A stretch of 5,842 nt of DNA. Origin: Turicibacter sp. GTDB taxonomy: Bacteria > Bacillota > Bacilli > MOL361 > Turicibacteraceae. The DNA lies in assembly GCA_030531025.1 (NCBI GenBank), contig JAUMTV010000163.1:1-5842 (forward strand), read 5' to 3'. Below, piece by piece: positions 5,813 to 5,842 of this stretch (positions are counted from its first letter, which is position 1; each line of letters opens with the position of its first letter). The notes under the pieces were generated by a model. It had not been told where the DNA came from. It saw nothing but the letters and a program-made list of their open reading frames with translations, and searched no databases. A program made the position numbers and the translations under genes.

Positions 5813-5842
5813 ATTATATAAATCAAAATAGCTGCTGTTTAG

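Overview
The window is AT-rich and looks like the chromosome of a low-GC Firmicute (Bacillota). IspG resembles Bacillus-type sequences, ribosome binding sites are strong and purine-rich, and three of the five genes start with TTG or GTG. The order ispG - sodA - class B PBP recalls the Bacillus subtilis ispG...sodA...pbpA region. Turicibacter or a related lineage is my guess, not something the sequence proves.

Layout from left to right. A plus-strand gene (27-968) encodes a 313-residue coiled-coil protein of unknown function. It converges on ispG (1064-2161, minus strand), and the two share a symmetric terminator hairpin (1051-1080) whose centre holds the ispG stop codon. ispG and sodA (2292-2915, plus strand) diverge from a compact 130-base region. 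That region holds a clear ispG promoter, a weaker sodA promoter candidate and a PerR-like inverted repeat. sodA ends at a strong terminator (2922-2952). A 257-base spacer then leads to an extended -10 promoter and a class B penicillin-binding protein gene (3210-5342). A further AT-rich spacer holds a perfect 10+1+10 dyad and two tandem promoter candidates. These precede rpmG (5615-5764), a small gene for ribosomal protein L33, which ends at a strong terminator (5783-5812).

The genes are mostly core housekeeping: isoprenoid precursor synthesis through an oxygen-sensitive [4Fe-4S] enzyme, superoxide removal, cell-wall transpeptidation and a ribosomal protein. Apart from the shared ispG/sodA control region they appear to be separate transcription units. 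I saw no mobile element, CRISPR array, tRNA or rRNA, and no convincing new multi-gene system. The points most worth a second look are the possible PerR-type site between ispG and sodA, the unusual aromatic residues around the SOD active site, the dyad and tandem promoters before rpmG, and the uncharacterised coiled-coil protein.
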